This document shows, in pieces, positions 1-9,989 of a DNA stretch of 64,000 nucleotides. The stretch spans positions 62,001 to 126,000 of the forward strand of contig JAHQIW010001246.1 of assembly GCA_019055375.1 (NCBI GenBank), given 5' to 3'. How positions within the stretch are numbered: the stretch's first letter is position 1; each line of letters opens with the position of its first letter. Under the pieces are notes generated by a model. The model was not told the DNA's origin and made no database searches. It was given only the letters and a program-made list of their open reading frames with translations. This stretch comes from Parelaphostrongylus tenuis. Lineage: Eukaryota; Nematoda; Chromadorea; Rhabditida; Metastrongylidae. The position numbers were made by a program, and so were the translations under genes.

Positions 1-592
1 CGACTCATTAATACACACATCTTTTCCCTGCCTGTACACAGTTTTGCAAGTGTAATTTACAAGCTCCACTAATACCTTTATTTTGTAAATCATGTCCTTT
101 GCCTTGTACCCTCTATTGCCTGCTACATGCAGGTGGGTCACAATGTCAAAAATCGTTGCATGGACATGACATGTGACGGCCATTGACACTCCCACAAGGC
201 CCTGACGAGCGCTCCAGTAATCGTTCAGACGTGGCAGTCGGACAGCAGACATCTTGAAGCAGAAGTCAAAGGATCTACTCATTTCGTCTACCGCTGTATC
301 TCTCCAACACTTTTTTCTGGTTGCCATTGACATTTGTCTGCTCCACATTCGATTCCCAAACGCTATCATGAAGACTTTACAAGATCCACGAACCCGGCAT
401 GAGGAAATGCTTTGCTCTGAATACCACCGAGACGCTCATTGAGAATGGGGCGTAGTCGTGACCACGTACTCGCCCAACCACCCACTGCGCTGGTGTCAGC
501 CGTTGTGCCTCTGCTTCATCGCGTGAGTCGCTTTCCTGAGAGTTACCGGCTGCCACTCGGATCTCCATCATGGCCACCTTTTCCTTTGGCAT
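1..592 (-). pseudogene. piggyBac-type (DDE_Tnp_1_7) transposase, copy A, cut by window edge
   Basis: Reading the minus strand from 360 to 1 gives 120 codons without a stop that run off the window. The order of landmarks fits the piggyBac transposase family: a LPRLNDYWSAR segment (family pattern L..YW), a hydrophobic stretch ending in LHVAGN, a DMIYKI segment, then VYRQGKDVCINES, which aligns with the family block ending in (V/I)DE(S/A). The first catalytic Asp position reads Asn here (INES). An upstream 71-aa frame (592-377) continues the N-terminal part in another frame, so there is a frameshift near 365-377. A paralogous copy lies inverted at 57,575-58,245. DDE transposases of this family cut and paste TTAA-targeted elements; this copy looks inactive. 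Family call fairly sure; the D-to-N reading rests on one sequence. Confidence 0.7.
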
Positions 593-1187
593 ATGAAAGC
601 AGGATCGATGGATTTATTGTCTCTCTTGTTCATCCTTCCATAATTCGACGTGGCTATTCCGTCGGTGATACATTGAAGAACACCTAGAACGAAGATAATA
701 AGATCAGAACACATAAGGAAGCTTCTCCAGTTATAATCAAAACATCAGTTTGACTCCTCAAGCGTTGTCTTCCATACGTTTTTATGATGGAAGACAGCAA
801 TATCAGTCTTTTTGTAATAAGATATTCAAGGACAACGTCAACTACTGTTCAATCTGCTTGCTGCTTGCTACCTACAAAGTTTTCGCTTAAATATTGTTCG
901 GCAGGATTGGCAAAACACCAAAAGAAGAACGGCCATTCGACGAAGCAAGGTTTTGAAAGTTTTCAGTACTATAAATCATGCAACTAGAATATTCATTGAA
1001 GTCTTGCCATAGTTTAAGAAAGACATTTGTTTCACTTCCATCATTTGAGGAAATCTTCGACTCATTTAGAACACAAGCAGTTACAAATGCTATAAACATG
1101 CAGGACGTTCCCATCGGTCAGATTCTGTGTGAGCTATATAAACTTTCAGAATATCACCGCTCTACAGCAGTATGGTCATCGACGTAG
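540..1187 (-). other. Conserved blocks upstream of piggyBac copy A, no product assigned
   Basis: Two stretches here, about 540-720 and 784-1,120 read on the minus strand, match 56,190-56,370 and 55,799-56,104 of arm B in order. Both contain broken frames: the arm B copy of the second stretch is open for 101 codons while the arm A copy is shifted. They may be N-terminal or untranslated parts of the piggyBac element or an unrelated gene. I do not recognise a domain. Confidence 0.35.
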
Positions 1188-1614
1188 AGGGGCTCGGAAA
1201 AGTATAGAATCGTGAAAATAATTTCAATTGACTCTTCAAGACATCACGCCAACATCAGAATGGTACAACATGCAAGCCTTTTATCAACAGTGAAAAATTA
1301 CATTATCTCCGCTGTTGTGGTGAGGCTGTTTTTGTAACATCAAACACTGATGAGACTGTACTTTGAACACATATATATGGAGAGGTTGGTGTTGATGTTG
1401 AAACAGAAATGATGTTAATGAGGAACGAATTGGTTTCGAATGCAAATTTAAGCTGTTAAAGTTGATTACGTTATCGCCTGATCAGACAAAATAAGGGAAA
1501 CAAGTTCCATGGGCAGTTTATGTGATATAATATTCTACGAAAGCTTTATATTTCACCGCTCTAGTAGCACTGTTATGATAGTTGTAATTATATGTCTCAG
1601 AAATAATGAGTGAT

Positions 1615-1715
1615 ATGCACAGTATTCGATTCCCACGCGGGAGCTGAACCCGTGTTTCACTCGTGCCGATCATGCGTGATACCTCGTTAACAATCGAGAC
1701 CACCCTTTCAATATC
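1615..1715 (-). repeat. tRNA-derived SINE head, family T (arm A)
   Basis: On the minus strand a tRNA-like segment carries a clear B-box-like motif (GGGTTCAGCTCCCGCG) preceded by a degenerate A box, and is followed by a tail resembling the family T tail (GTGCATATCACTC). The matching inverted copy is at 55,205-55,330, so the insertion predates the large inverted duplication. It does not fold as a functional tRNA. Confidence 0.5.
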
Positions 1716-1806
1716 ACTTTTTCTTCGATATGAGGCATTCTTTCTTCCTCTACTACGTTTCAAATGCATGTTTTTTTTTTGAAAAAAGCTTTCATCATTC
1801 ACTTAC

Positions 1807-1914
1807 AGACTCAACTAGCTTCCTCAAAACTGCAGACATGCAGATGTGAACGTCCAAAATACTTCGGAGAGCACTGGTCTCCCACTCATCATTTTGAGGT
1901 CTTCCATGAGACAT
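1807..1914 (-). CDS. Possible exon of an unidentified gene (arm A)
   Basis: A 108-nt open stretch on the minus strand starts with ATG at 1914 and stops exactly at a GTAAGT donor (1806-1801). The central peptide DVHICMSAVLRKL is conserved in arm B, where the segment beginning at 54,977 follows a strong acceptor (TTTTTTTCTGCAG) but is frameshifted. The encoded 36 residues are not recognised. It lies between the multi-exon gene and the piggyBac remnant and could be an exon of either or of a separate gene. Confidence 0.35.
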
Positions 1915-2338
1915 TCTGTAGCTCCATAAAAAGATTATCGATTTGCAAGATTCAAAAGTTATTCATTTCAATATCTGCTAATCGATTCCCATAGCGACTG
2001 AGAAGGACATCTACAGAAGTACAGATCTGTTTTTGATAACAGAATAGCACTGAGACTACGAATACCTGGATGATTTCGAGTCTTTTATTTGTATCATTCT
2101 TGCAGTTTATTTCTGAGTAATTTCTTTACCTCCAACAGCAAATCAACAGTGGTTGTGTTTTAGAAATATAAGAGATAAGAAGTTTTGTTTGTGATTTTTA
2201 TTCCTAGATTTGTCGTACTTTTTGAATATATCAAAGACAAATTCGTCATATTCCACGATCTGATGTGAATTTTGCAATAATCTGATCAATCAGCGTTCAT
2301 ATAATTTGCCACTCTACTTGCTGTGATGATACTACAAT

Positions 2339-4416
2339 TTATCGATCAAATAAAGACATTTCGGGACTTTTTCCTTTACAAAATGTGGCTTTTAAATGTA
2401 CTGTAATTCTAACCGAAAGTGTTCCTGAAATTGACGTGTGATTGGCAGAAACAGGCGTTATTGTTGCGTCACGCTCCATCGTACACTTTTTATTCCCACC
2501 CCTCATCTGTGCAGTACAAATTCCCGTCACCGTGTTGCTGGCAATAATGCAGTACTCGTCACCCTTCTTCATCGGATTTGGTGCTGAAGAACAGCCTCCT
2601 TGATCACATTAAAAAACTTGGCAAGCTAAATACAGCTTTGAAAACTAACTTTTTTTTCTCAGAAATCGATCAAACCACCACTTTGACTACCATGCCATTC
2701 TCACTGATGAATACGAAAAAATTTGTTTGGAAAGTATTAGCGATCCCGAATAGTTGAAATCCAATGCTACTGCAATAGCCAATTCCGGGATATATCCCTG
2801 CACTTTTCTTAAGAGATATAATTGGGTATAACAATTCTTCTTTGAGTGCGGTCAAATCTTCGCTTAAAATCTATCAAATGAGTCTACAGAATTGAAGACT
2901 TACTAAGGTTCTTTGTTATATCAAGGACGATTCTCTGGCAGTGCAAAGGTTCATAGGCGATTCTAACTTCAAGTTGGTTCAAAATGCTCGAGATTACAGA
3001 ATCAGGTAGGAGTGCACTACGACCCTGTCTTTCGAGAACATCAAAGACCTAAAGAACAAAGTTTATTAATCGAAGTCATAGAGCCTACTTGAAAACGCTT
3101 CTCAGAATATGTGATTTTGAACCTTTCTTGAATTTGCAACGGAGAAAACACTTAAAAATCTATAAGTTGCAAATGCAAACACACCGTCTGCATCGCAAGA
3201 TGTGATAAAAATGCTTGAGCTCCCCCCTTGCTGGTGGCAATTCCTGCAACTTGTGAAGAAATGCCTACCATTTCAGTGTAAACCATCTCAATGGGCAAAG
3301 TTGTGAAACCACTGACAGTGAAAGGTCTAGAACTCGCTGCAATGATTGCTCGTGGATTTTTGAGGTGAAAAGTGAATAATTACATCGTTGTGTTATATGT
3401 TTCTGAGCCTATCCGTTGATTCTTCATTGGGACTAACGCCTCTTATTTCTACAACTCTAAAATACTGATGCATTGTTAGATATATTCATTCAGATCAGGG
3501 TTCATAAACTTCTTTATGAATTTGAAGATATTCATAGCATCATAAAAATCTTTTATACATACATTGCCCTGCAGGCATCACTCCACATCCAAACACTGCC
3601 CTGATTGTGGTCAGCATCGCAAACATTAAGGGGTCGGTTATAAGTCTCGCCGGGTCTGTCAGGGTACCCATTTTTAGAGCCTGAAAATATAAGCAGACGC
3701 TGTGTGTACGAGTAAAGGCAAGTTTTCACGTTCTCAAATCTCTTATGAAACAACGACGACTTCGGTACTCAGCACTTTAGTTGTTTGACGCCGCCATGGT
3801 AGGTCTGTGACCTCTCCTTCAGAGGCGCCTAACTCACTTAATTCAAAGCAGTATCTTTTGTATTAAGTTGTATAAGATTCTCCTATCTCGAAGCACGCAT
3901 CGATCACTTAATTATGTTAAATTTATGACAAACGTTGAATGGCAACATGGTGAGTGGAGGAGTTCTCTAAATAAGAAATTTCAGTATCGAGCCAATTTCT
4001 CGAATGGCGTGGCATAACTACCCGCCTCCCATTTTTCATGCTGCGACATAACATTACGGCGTTTCCAAAATAAAATTTGCGACTGATAGAACAACGAAAT
4101 TACGGGCGGACTTTCACAGGAAAAACCGTGAAAGCAGACTGATCGTCTCGGCAAAAACGAAATGCACTTCCGTTGCGAAATATTTCTTAAATCATGTTTT
4201 TAAGAAGCAAAACGTTGAGGCTTCCTACTCACCTTTGCGAACTTTCCAAATCTCTGATATGGCGGATGTGCCTGGGTACCCGTCAATTTCTCGCAGTATC
4301 TGTGACGTGCAGACAAAACAAAAATTTTCACTGTACATTTCGTATTGTGAAGTCCCATGTCGCGACTGCGAACTCTTGAGTGGTTCATCTCGTTTCTCAA
4401 ACGTTCCATGAGTCAA
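2339..4416 (-). CDS. Multi-exon nematode gene of unknown function, copy A
   Basis: Minus-strand exons supported by splice signals and by the inverted copy: e4 3680-3559 (after TATTTTCAG; peptide starts GSKNGYPDRPGETYNRP, ends SDACRAMY before GTATAA), e5 about 3372-3185 (SSRPFTVSGFTTLPIEMVY; donor GTGTGT), e6 3048-2904 (145 bp; VFDVLERQGRSALLPDSV; donor GTAAGT), e7 2583-2339 (after TTCTTCAG; GDEYCIIASNTVTGIC). Phases of e5-e6-e7 agree. Candidate upstream exons are about 3830-3750 (GASEGEVTDLP) and 4409-4235 (donor GTGAGT; frame uncertain). The e5 acceptor reads TTTTCAC instead of TTTTCAG in both copies. The reading frame in e7 closes after SPEMSLFDR; copy B continues about 44 codons further, so copy A seems to have lost its 3' part. 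Not recognised functionally; I recall similar hookworm hypothetical proteins but cannot name a domain. May be a gene, or a pseudogene with intact exons. Confidence 0.5.
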
Positions 4417-4542
4417 GTGGAAGAAACATGTGAAAAGACTGGGATATTGTTTCTTTCAAAAAGCAGTAATTCGATTCACTTTGTTTCCTAGGTTTTATAA
4501 GTATTATGAGAGCAATAAACATACTGATTTCATTTCATTTTC

Positions 4543-5160
4543 GTTTGGTAGCACAGATTTTTGAACCTATCCCTTCCGCTGGGCAAGAACTTTTGATAAA
4601 GAGTGTTAATAATCTCTCGAACGCTTAAATTTTTGGCATGAAAAACACATGAACGTGTAAAGGAAATCTTTCAATATCAGAATCAGACTTTCTTCCGAAA
4701 CGGGAAACAATTCCTAATCAAATACCAGAAAGCGCACTTCTGATAGGCGCTAACAATCGATGATCGCAACGGCACCCGTTGTCCCACCACGCATCTCGTG
4801 ATTTGCTCGAAGAACTTATCATCCGGTATGTGGTACAATATTATTTTCCCTGCTACCTGCAGAGAAACGGCCTATCCAGAAAATAAGAGCAGCGTTCGAG
4901 TCGTTATATCTTACGCTATAGGGTGAATAGTAATAATCTAAGAAAGAGCTTTGTGCGGCGAGAAATATACGCGTATAAACCACAATTATCTTCCTTTTGT
5001 TGAAGTGTTAGAAATTAGTCTTATCGAGAAATAAACACGTACCGCGCTAGCTAGAGATTTAATTTTCGAATGATTATTAGTGCTTATTGCAAAAAGCTTT
5101 TGTCAAGCAAAATGAATAAGCTTCGAAATTTGTGCTATCAAACGGAAAAGTATCCCGATT
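4543..5160. repeat. Terminal-inverted-repeat block, arm A copy
   Basis: The first 80 or so bases (TTCGTTTGGTAGCACAG...) recur as an imperfect inverted repeat at the right end (reverse strand from about 5,155). The same arrangement, with the interior inverted, is at 51,293-52,021. Because the right arm is part of an open frame conserved between the two big arms (see 5,077-5,299), the block may be a coding exon with an inverted partial duplication, not a classical MITE. Confidence 0.5.
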
Positions 5161-5299
5161 AATGGTCTTCAAGTCATAAGAATCCTTTTGATTGCAGGAA
5201 CGAGCACTCGTGTTGATACCATCAGAATTTATATACCTCCAAGCAACAGAGAAAGTTATTCTTTTTAAATATGTCACCGCCAAAGCAATGTTTTCATGT
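5077..5299 (-). CDS. Conserved exon-like frame, product unknown (arm A)
   Basis: A minus-strand open frame encodes a peptide with ENIALAVTYLKRI, NSDGINTSARS and TFPFDSTNFEAYSF. The equivalent arm B stretch (51,150-51,345, plus) conserves these positions but has in-frame stops. Shared residues in the same frame over about 65 codons argue for past coding. It lies upstream of the multi-exon gene and could be a 5' exon of it. No domain recognised. Confidence 0.35.
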
Positions 5300-5310
5300 G
5301 TCTTGAAATT

Positions 5311-5699
5311 ACCTCTCCTTTCGAGTGCTTTCTTAAGACCACATTCAAATTTCAACATATCTCATGATTATTGTTTGAGCTAGCATGTTATAATCATAAG
5401 TTTTTCGTAATTTGAGCGTGCTCTTAAGCAAACACTCAAAATGAAGAGTATGATATATTAACAGTACCAGTCAAGAGCAATCGAGTGTACAATAGTGTTT
5501 GTTTAGTGATAATTTCACTGGACTTACAACGTAAATTCGCCTACGCCTACTCTCAGTATAGGGGACTGAGCGCCCCTGGGATTGGCAAAAGACGAAGGTA
5601 CCGCCCGACTGATGAGACTGTCAAGGTGTATCGGGCCCTATAAGTCAACCCTATAACAGACTATATGACATGTTGGCTCAAATAATAGTTACGAGATAA
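5311..5699 (+). mobile_element. Retrozyme-like element, copy alpha
   Basis: A 389-bp insertion in arm A that is absent from arm B. It is bounded by an imperfect 11-bp target-site duplication (GTCTTGAAATT at 5300-5310, GTCTTAAGATT at 5700-5710); arm B has the single empty site near 51,136-51,146 on the opposite strand. The left part (about 5,311-5,395) is inverted and spans the monomer junction; the right part is forward and ends with a decayed hammerhead and about 70 nt of trailing sequence. Shares its body with copies at 38.5, 40.4 and 45.0 kb. No coding capacity. Confidence 0.75.
5603..5636 (+). ncRNA. Hammerhead ribozyme motif, decayed (retrozyme alpha)
   Basis: CTGATGA at 5609-5615 is flanked by a perfect 6-bp stem I (GCCCGA 5603-5608 with TCGGGC 5631-5636). 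Compared with the gamma copy, 10 nt that should carry the GAAA core and the 5' side of stem III are deleted, so it should not self-cleave. Confidence 0.65.
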
Positions 5700-5719
5700 G
5701 TCTTAAGATTGTCTTGAAT

Positions 5720-6280
5720 TTTAGTATCTTTCCTAATACGCAGATCCGGGGTAGTATTCATTGCATATAATAGCAGCAAAGTACAATAATTGTGCAATAG
5801 GTGACCTTTCAGCATTACCGCCTTCATCAGAACCTGAAAAAGTCAAACCTAAACATGCAATCCACTAAGTCAAGCATTATAATAAGCGGGGTACAATAAG
5901 ATAAGCATATAGTCGCATGTAAACAGCCTTTTTTGATACTCATTGTTTTATTGTTCTGGGCCCACCATTTATGTGAACCATCGGCCCCAAGTCTTACATA
6001 GGACAGCATAGTGCCTGGCTTAGATCAAAAGTCGACCTGGAATGTAGCGCGAAGTCACGAGTGATGACAAGGTACTCTTTTCTGCGGTTCATTTTTGATC
6101 TCTTGCTGTAGAAAACGACTCGGGAGTTGTTTGAGCCGATGTCATCTGTTCCTGTGCGAGCACAGTTACTTCCACTCAAATCTTCCCGTTATGTGTTTGG
6201 GCCCCATACGCGTCTATAGGGACGATTGGTGTAGTATCTCGATCTTCAAGTTTCACCAGTCTGTTCGACCCCGTACACTA
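5720..6280 (-). pseudogene. Penelope-like element C-terminus and 3' tail (arm A)
   Basis: Minus-strand frames (broken) show the PLE C-terminal pattern: a PIDA.GAQ segment, VEVTVLAQE, and then SKMNRRKEYLVITRDFA, which aligns with AKNPKMNRNEECVTITRDLA of the better-preserved copy at 36.7 kb. The tail then runs to a hammerhead-like motif at 5,830-5,798, the same order as in the 36 kb copy. The arm B counterpart is at 50,590-51,060. The upstream reverse transcriptase and GIY-YIG parts are missing, so this is a 5'-truncated old insertion. Confidence 0.65.
5798..5830 (-). ncRNA. Hammerhead-like motif of a PLE tail (arm A)
   Basis: On the minus strand: CTGATGA (5830-5824), a stem II that starts A10.1-U11.1 with a one-base bulge, GAAA (5810-5807), then a nearly loopless stem III (AGGU, C, ACCU) and A17 at 5798. 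Stem I does not pair convincingly, so activity is doubtful. The arm B copy has lost CTGATGA. Confidence 0.5.
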
Positions 6281-6800
6281 ATAAGAGATATTAGACAAAT
6301 AGTTCCTAAATATCTAAGTTCATCTTGAAACGGCACTTCAGCGAAAACACCGTTGGTTGTTAAATAGACGACACAGGGTAAAACACCGGTTGGCGATATT
6401 TTGACGACTAGATAGCAGAATGACTTATTCATCAGGCTGCAGAGTTACTATTTTGAAAACGACGTCTTAGGCGTCCTACTCTAGACATGTTTTACTTATG
6501 GCTCTTAAATGAAAAGTTGTTATTGGAAGTATATAGTTGAATAACAAACATCTGTAGTCAACTAAAGAGGAGACATCTTAATTTCAATACGTTAGCGAGA
6601 ATCGTCGAATAAGAAGCATAATAATTTTCTTTTGTTGTCTCTCGAATGACAATTTAAAAGCGTCGTCAGTGCTGTGGAATTCTGTTATGAATTTCGGCTG
6701 TGTTATGAATTCCTATGAACTCCAAACGGGGCTGAATAAGCGATACAATGTTTTAGCAGTTCCGTGATGTCTAATATGTTTTCGCCGTCGCTGAACATGT
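6281..6800. other. End of inverted-duplication arm A, no gene recognised
   Basis: Matches 49,880-50,590 in reverse by eye, for example a shared CTGTAGTCAACT-like patch and a shared GCAGTTCCGTG patch. A short open frame at 49,999-50,289 in arm B has no clean equivalent here. I see no domain or splice-supported exon. Confidence 0.4.
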
Positions 6801-7329
6801 ATCATCGTACATCAAGTGAGAAAATCACTTGACATTGTAATGATTTACAGTCGATTGCTTATAACTGGTTGGAACGCATTCAGTAATACCTTCATAATCT
6901 ATGGTTTCTGCTCACCTGTTCGGTGGTTCAACTCAGTTGTTTGATAACGGTTGCAATGAAACATGTGCGGTCGGTTATACATTGAGTTGTAGGGGAACGG
7001 ATGAACCGAATGAAATGTGTTGCTGATGTAGTTTAGGAGGATAAACCGAAACGTACGTCTAACACTAGAGACATCATAGCGGACCTCTGAAAGCTTAAAA
7101 TATGCTATCACATCTTTCATAGTTATCAATGGCGATTTAAACACAAAGATTGAGTTTGAAAACTCTTGAAAAACGTTGAGTTGGAACCCATGGACTAAAC
7201 TAAAACAAGCAAACTGAGTGGCTGTGTGAATTTATCATGACATTCGACATTAACCAAAGCAACTCACAATTTTGATTGCCCCACTTCCAAGGTGGACGCG
7301 AGAGTTTTATTATAGAAGATGAGAGGATG
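6801..7329. other. Unique-looking AT-rich stretch, nothing recognised
   Basis: Lies between the end of arm A homology and a SINE. An 81-codon minus frame (7144-6899) has no recognisable domain or splice support. Confidence 0.3.
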
Positions 7330-7622
7330 AAGGATAAAGCTCCCGGCGTTGATCAATCCCTGACGGACGTACCATACATTCGCCTTCAATTTTTAGCTTC
7401 GTTTGAGATGTTTTAATGCCTCACTGGCATTCACAATGACTCGCGGTGGCCTACCGTTGTATCGATTAGTGCTGCTTATTCTTCCAGACAAGTCTGAGAC
7501 CAGTCTGGTAGCAAGTTACCGACTCCGGAGTAATGGATGACTCGGTGAGCCATTTGCGCGAGATCGAACCATAGACCTCGTGTGCGACACAGAGCACTTC
7601 TAACCACCGTGCCACATGAGTT
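7330..7622 (-). repeat. tRNA-derived SINE, family C, copy 1
   Basis: Read on the minus strand the head is tRNA-like (A box within GGCACGGTGGTTAG, B box within TGGTTCGATCTCGCG) and the body matches copies at 12.9, 21.3, 28.3, 37.9 and 59.5 kb down to the GTTGATCAATCC-type end. It is more diverged than the 12.9 and 28.3 kb copies. Internal A and B boxes imply RNA polymerase III transcription when intact. Confidence 0.75.
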
Positions 7623-7816
7623 CATTATAGGAGATAACATAACAAAATAGACCACATCCAAGTAGATCGCAGTTTCTGTTTAAGTGATTATGCTGTTAAT
7701 CCAAAGTACTACGCCGAACAAGCCATAGCTTCCTTTGCATAAAATTGCTCTTTCACAAAAGGGAGAAAAGCCACCATGTTTAAGTATGAAGCTCCAAAAA
7801 TACTAAGAAGTGGAAA

Positions 7817-8362
7817 ATGTTAAGACCAGCAGCCGAGTACTGGAAAGAGGCCGTCATAAGCAACCCCTGGAACGATTGCCGCCAGCATATTCAGCATCTT
7901 CATGTAAGTGCCGTGAGACCCTAATGTCCGAAAGTAACTAAGAGACGTTTGTTCTTAGAAACACTGGAACCGATGAGTTAGGTGGTTAGCATACGCTCCC
8001 GGAAAGAGTGAGATCTGGGTTTGAATCCCGGCTGGCGCAAACGTTTTGCACAGCACTCCACATATTGGGTATACTATTTGCAGTGATTTACTAAGTAATG
8101 AGTTAGTTTGCAGGAGTAAGTGCTCATGTGGTGGCTTTCTTATAGCTAACTTACGACGACAAACAACCAATAAAAAGGCGTGAATTTAAGAGCGCGAAAT
8201 CCGTTTCAGGTTCTTTCGGATGAAGAGGGAACAAATGGAATATCGATCTCAATCGCTGGAGAAAAACTTCTCGTAGAATTGTTAGCAAATATTCGAAAGC
8301 CGAAACTTGCTGCTACAGCTCCACATCGCCAATTTTTCAAAAACCTTTTCAAAACGCTTTAG
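7817..8362 (+). CDS. Candidate small two-exon gene or 3' gene fragment
   Basis: Exon 1, 7817-7903, starts ATG after AAA and encodes MLRPAAEYWKEAVISNP... up to a GTAAGTG donor. Exon 2, 8210-8362, follows CCGTTTCAG and encodes VLSDEEGTNGISISIAGEKL... to a TAG; both junctions are phase 0. AATAAA sits at 8369-8374, seven bases after the stop. The joined product would be 79 residues, with no domain I recognise. The reading frame of exon 1 is also open a few codons upstream of the ATG (to 7790), so an earlier exon is possible. The 306-bp intron contains a family T tRNA-like SINE. Consistent splice signals, phase and poly(A) signal favour a real gene, but no second copy is available for comparison. 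Confidence 0.4.
7970..8085 (+). repeat. tRNA-derived SINE, family T, in the candidate intron
   Basis: Head with GATGAGTTAGGTGGTTAGC (A-box region) and GGGTTTGAATCCCGGC (B-box region), followed by the family T tail with TTTTGCACAGCACTC. Same orientation as the candidate gene. Confidence 0.65.
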
Positions 8363-8549
8363 ACTCACAATAAACCTATGTTACATAAAATCATGTGGTT
8401 GTTCCATCATCTCGCTTATATTTCGCTGGACAAAACTTTTTCTTTAGAGTTCTAGTACTCAAACTATAGCACAAGCTTCAAAGAAGTCAAAAATGTGTTT
8501 GCTTTTCGGGTAGCTTATTTGTTCTCTTGATCTTCTCTCGTCTTTTGAT

Positions 8550-8936
8550 TTAAGCCTCAAACGTCGTCAGAGAGAGCTCTTTCTTTAGACTTTCAGTAAT
8601 CATCTGATACGTAATCTTTCCTGATTCTAGCGGTGTGCTTACTTTCTGGAAATATGGTTCAGCAGGAAAAATAAGACCGAGTTTTACATTTTTGCAAAGA
8701 TGTTTACAGGCTATTCGACAGGCCGAGGGGAGCGACAGTAGGTATGGCGGAGGTGGGGCGATATGGTACGACCGATATTTGTTATTTAAATGGGAATTTT
8801 CCCTCCACATGAAAGAGACTGTTGATAAAGCGACTGAGTAAGATACTACGGAAATTTCTCTGCGCATTGATATGCTATCCGGTTTCAGCGAATTACACAA
8901 GTGATGAAATTGAAGGCGAAAGCGAATGTGAAGCAA
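8550..8936 (-). other. 128-codon open frame, unrecognised
   Basis: One of the longest open frames of the window not explained by SINE or retroelement homology. It has a proline run (APPPPYLL) and no recognised motif, signal peptide or splice support. The far end overlaps an interspersed repeat at 8,880-9,085, so it may be fortuitous. Confidence 0.15.
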
Positions 8937-9085
8937 ATTTTTGATCTGGATGCGACAACGTTAGAAAAGGGTGTTCTGTAAAACCGATACTGAGGGCCGT
9001 AGCTCCAAGTCTCAGCTTTCGAATGGTCATTAACACTGCTATGAAAAATTCTTCTCCAGCGAATGAGATAGGTCTTTCATTTTTT
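8880..9085 (+). repeat. Interspersed repeat family Q, copy 1
   Basis: Contains the GAAGGCGAA patch followed by a GATGC(TA)ACA-like patch also found, in this order, at 25,250-25,510 and 41,220-41,560 (plus) and 24,770-25,040 and 22,955-23,130 (minus). Non-coding repeat of unknown type. Confidence 0.45.
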
Positions 9086-9443
9086 CTCTCCTAATCGGAG
9101 GGAACCCCGATCTCCATGTGAATAACGTCTGCTGAATATCTTTTCACGTGATTTTGCTACACTATTGCGCTGATCGGGATTGATTAGAAAGCTAAACGAG
9201 TACGAAAGTGGAACTTTCGTGCCATTTTACTCTTTCAAATCTGTCGGACTGATTATTTCCGACGAAATTCTGATGAGACACTTGTGCTCTATAGATTTTA
9301 AACTTTTCATGCAACGAACGGAAGAGGTGGATGTGGGAAAAAGGCTCAAACGATAGCAACCGTGGCTGATTGAGCAACTTGAAGATAGATCAAGAAATTT
9401 AGGTATATATACATTTAGAAATGAACAACGTTTTATAGAACAC
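9086..9443. other. No gene recognised
   Basis: AT-rich sequence with a short perfect hairpin (CGAAAGTGGAACTTTCG near 9,205-9,221). Nothing else supported. Confidence 0.3.
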
Positions 9444-9534
9444 TCGACATTGGATTACAATATTTTGAAGGAATAAAAGAGGTATCTTTCGACATTGGAT
9501 TACAATATTTGAAAGGAATAAAAAGAGGTATCTT
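9444..9534 (+). repeat. Tandem duplication, 45/46-bp unit x2
   Basis: Unit 1 9444-9488 and unit 2 9489-9534 both begin TCGACATTGGATTACAATAT and end GAGGTATCTT, differing by a one-base length change and a shifted A run. Looks recent. Confidence 0.85.
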
Positions 9535-9989
9535 CATATGATTATTTCTATATTTGATAAAAAACTACAAATGTCTTCAGCAAATTCGCCCATAAACACT
9601 ATGACAAAAGGAAAATTGAAAACCTCAGAGAAAACCTTCATTTTTACGTCATAGTTAACTTTCGTTCGAGGTTTGCTCTTTTATTTCACACAATTTAGAT
9701 AATTTGATTCATAGTATAACTGCCAACTAATAGTTTTATAGCTACTGTGCCACAAGGAGCCCTTTCCAAAAACGAAACTTCTATGGAAATCGTAGAGATT
9801 TGGACTGTCGATCATTCATAAAAATCTGGCAAAAATTCTTTGTTCAGGAAAAAATTCTTGAGTGGAAAGATCTTGATTCAACTCTCGTTTATTTGCTTCT
9901 CTTGTGTATACTCTTCAACCTATAAATCACTCATCGCAAAGATCAAGGTAGTACTGCGAAGCAACGATTGAAGCCAAAAGTAATTGTAC

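Noticed and set aside
1343..1375. CTGATGAGACTGTACTTTGAACAC as a retrozyme remnant
   Set aside because: Resembles the alpha hammerhead by chance over a few bases; no stem I or stem II pairing and none of the surrounding monomer sequence.
2696..2712. CTGATGAATACGAAA as a tiny hammerhead
   Set aside because: Only four bases between the two core strands, no stem II possible.
4543..5160. Classical MITE or DNA transposon
   Set aside because: The terminal repeats overlap a frame conserved between the two large arms and no target-site duplication was found, so I list it only as an inverted-repeat block.
6425..6450. Minus-strand CTGATGAATAAGTC as a hammerhead start
   Set aside because: No GAAA follows within range and no flanking stem forms; arm B equivalent shows no compensatory pattern.
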